A stretch of 6,288 nt of DNA from an uncultured Collinsella sp. GTDB taxonomy: Bacteria; Actinomycetota; Coriobacteriia; Coriobacteriales; Coriobacteriaceae. The notes below the pieces were generated by a model. The model saw only the letters and a program-made list of their open reading frames with translations, was not told the DNA's origin and did not search any database. The stretch covers positions 1 to 6,288 of the forward strand of contig URAQ01000104.1 of assembly GCA_900545875.1 (NCBI GenBank), in the 5' to 3' direction. Both the position numbers and the translations under genes were made by a program. This document shows positions 6,198 to 6,288 of this stretch, one piece after another (the stretch's first letter is position 1; each line of letters begins with the position of its first letter).

Positions 6198-6234
6198 GGG
6201 GCTCCGCACGTATCCGTACGGAGCCCCTTTCTTT
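6198..6234 (+). terminator. Intrinsic terminator of the alcohol dehydrogenase gene
   Basis: GGGGCTCCG (6198-6206) pairs perfectly with CGGAGCCCC (6219-6227). After a C/A mismatch the stem continues as ACG/CGT (6208-6210 with 6215-6217), closing on a TATC loop. The T-rich tail TTTCTTT (6228-6234) follows at once. It starts 22 bases after the stop codon, the classic arrangement for rho-independent termination. Confidence 0.9.
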
Positions 6235-6288
6235 AATATGAGAAAGCCATTGTCAATAGGCATGTTCGTTCGAGCCCGGTTTGAAACC

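Noticed and set aside
6265..6288. Possible tRNA T-arm or CRISPR-like repeat start at the right edge
   Set aside because: TTCGTTCGAGCCC and GGTTTGAAACC look suggestive, but no acceptor or anticodon stem is present and no repeat recurs before the window ends.

Overview
The window is GC-rich, tightly packed bacterial DNA. The mix of a MurT/GatD peptidoglycan amidation enzyme, a strongly codon-biased iron-type alcohol dehydrogenase and clear GGAGG ribosome binding sites fits an anaerobic, fermenting Gram-positive. My best guess is an actinobacterium of the Coriobacteriia, perhaps Collinsella. This is inferred from gene content and general sequence style, not from a marker gene.

Layout: positions 1-108 hold no gene but contain a compact palindromic and tandem repeat. 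From 4451 down to 109 three genes lie head to tail on the minus strand and look like one operon. Two are related helical-repeat (TPR-like) proteins of unknown function, joined by a 1-base TAATG stop/start overlap. After a 45-base gap comes a single reading frame that fuses MurT (Mur-ligase-like) to GatD (glutamine amidotransferase). Positions 4452-4951 form a 500-base divergent intergenic region with no convincing gene. It holds a dense set of short inverted and direct repeats, two AAACGTTT palindromes and, nearer the plus-strand gene, a perfect 9-bp hairpin. From 4952 to 6175 a group III iron-type alcohol dehydrogenase is read on the plus strand and ends in a strong intrinsic terminator. The last ~50 bases hold nothing I can name.

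How the genes work together: the MurT-GatD fusion should convert the D-glutamate of lipid II to D-isoglutamine, taking ammonia from glutamine, which is a cell-wall maturation step. The two TPR-like proteins are probably co-transcribed with it; a role as scaffold or regulator is only a guess from position. The alcohol dehydrogenase is a separate, divergent transcription unit, likely for NAD(H)-linked reduction of aldehydes to alcohols in fermentation.

I see no defence system, CRISPR array, insertion sequence, RNA gene or phage gene. The points most worth following up are the MurT-GatD gene fusion, the tandem paralogues translationally coupled upstream of it, and the unexplained repeat architecture of the divergent intergenic region.
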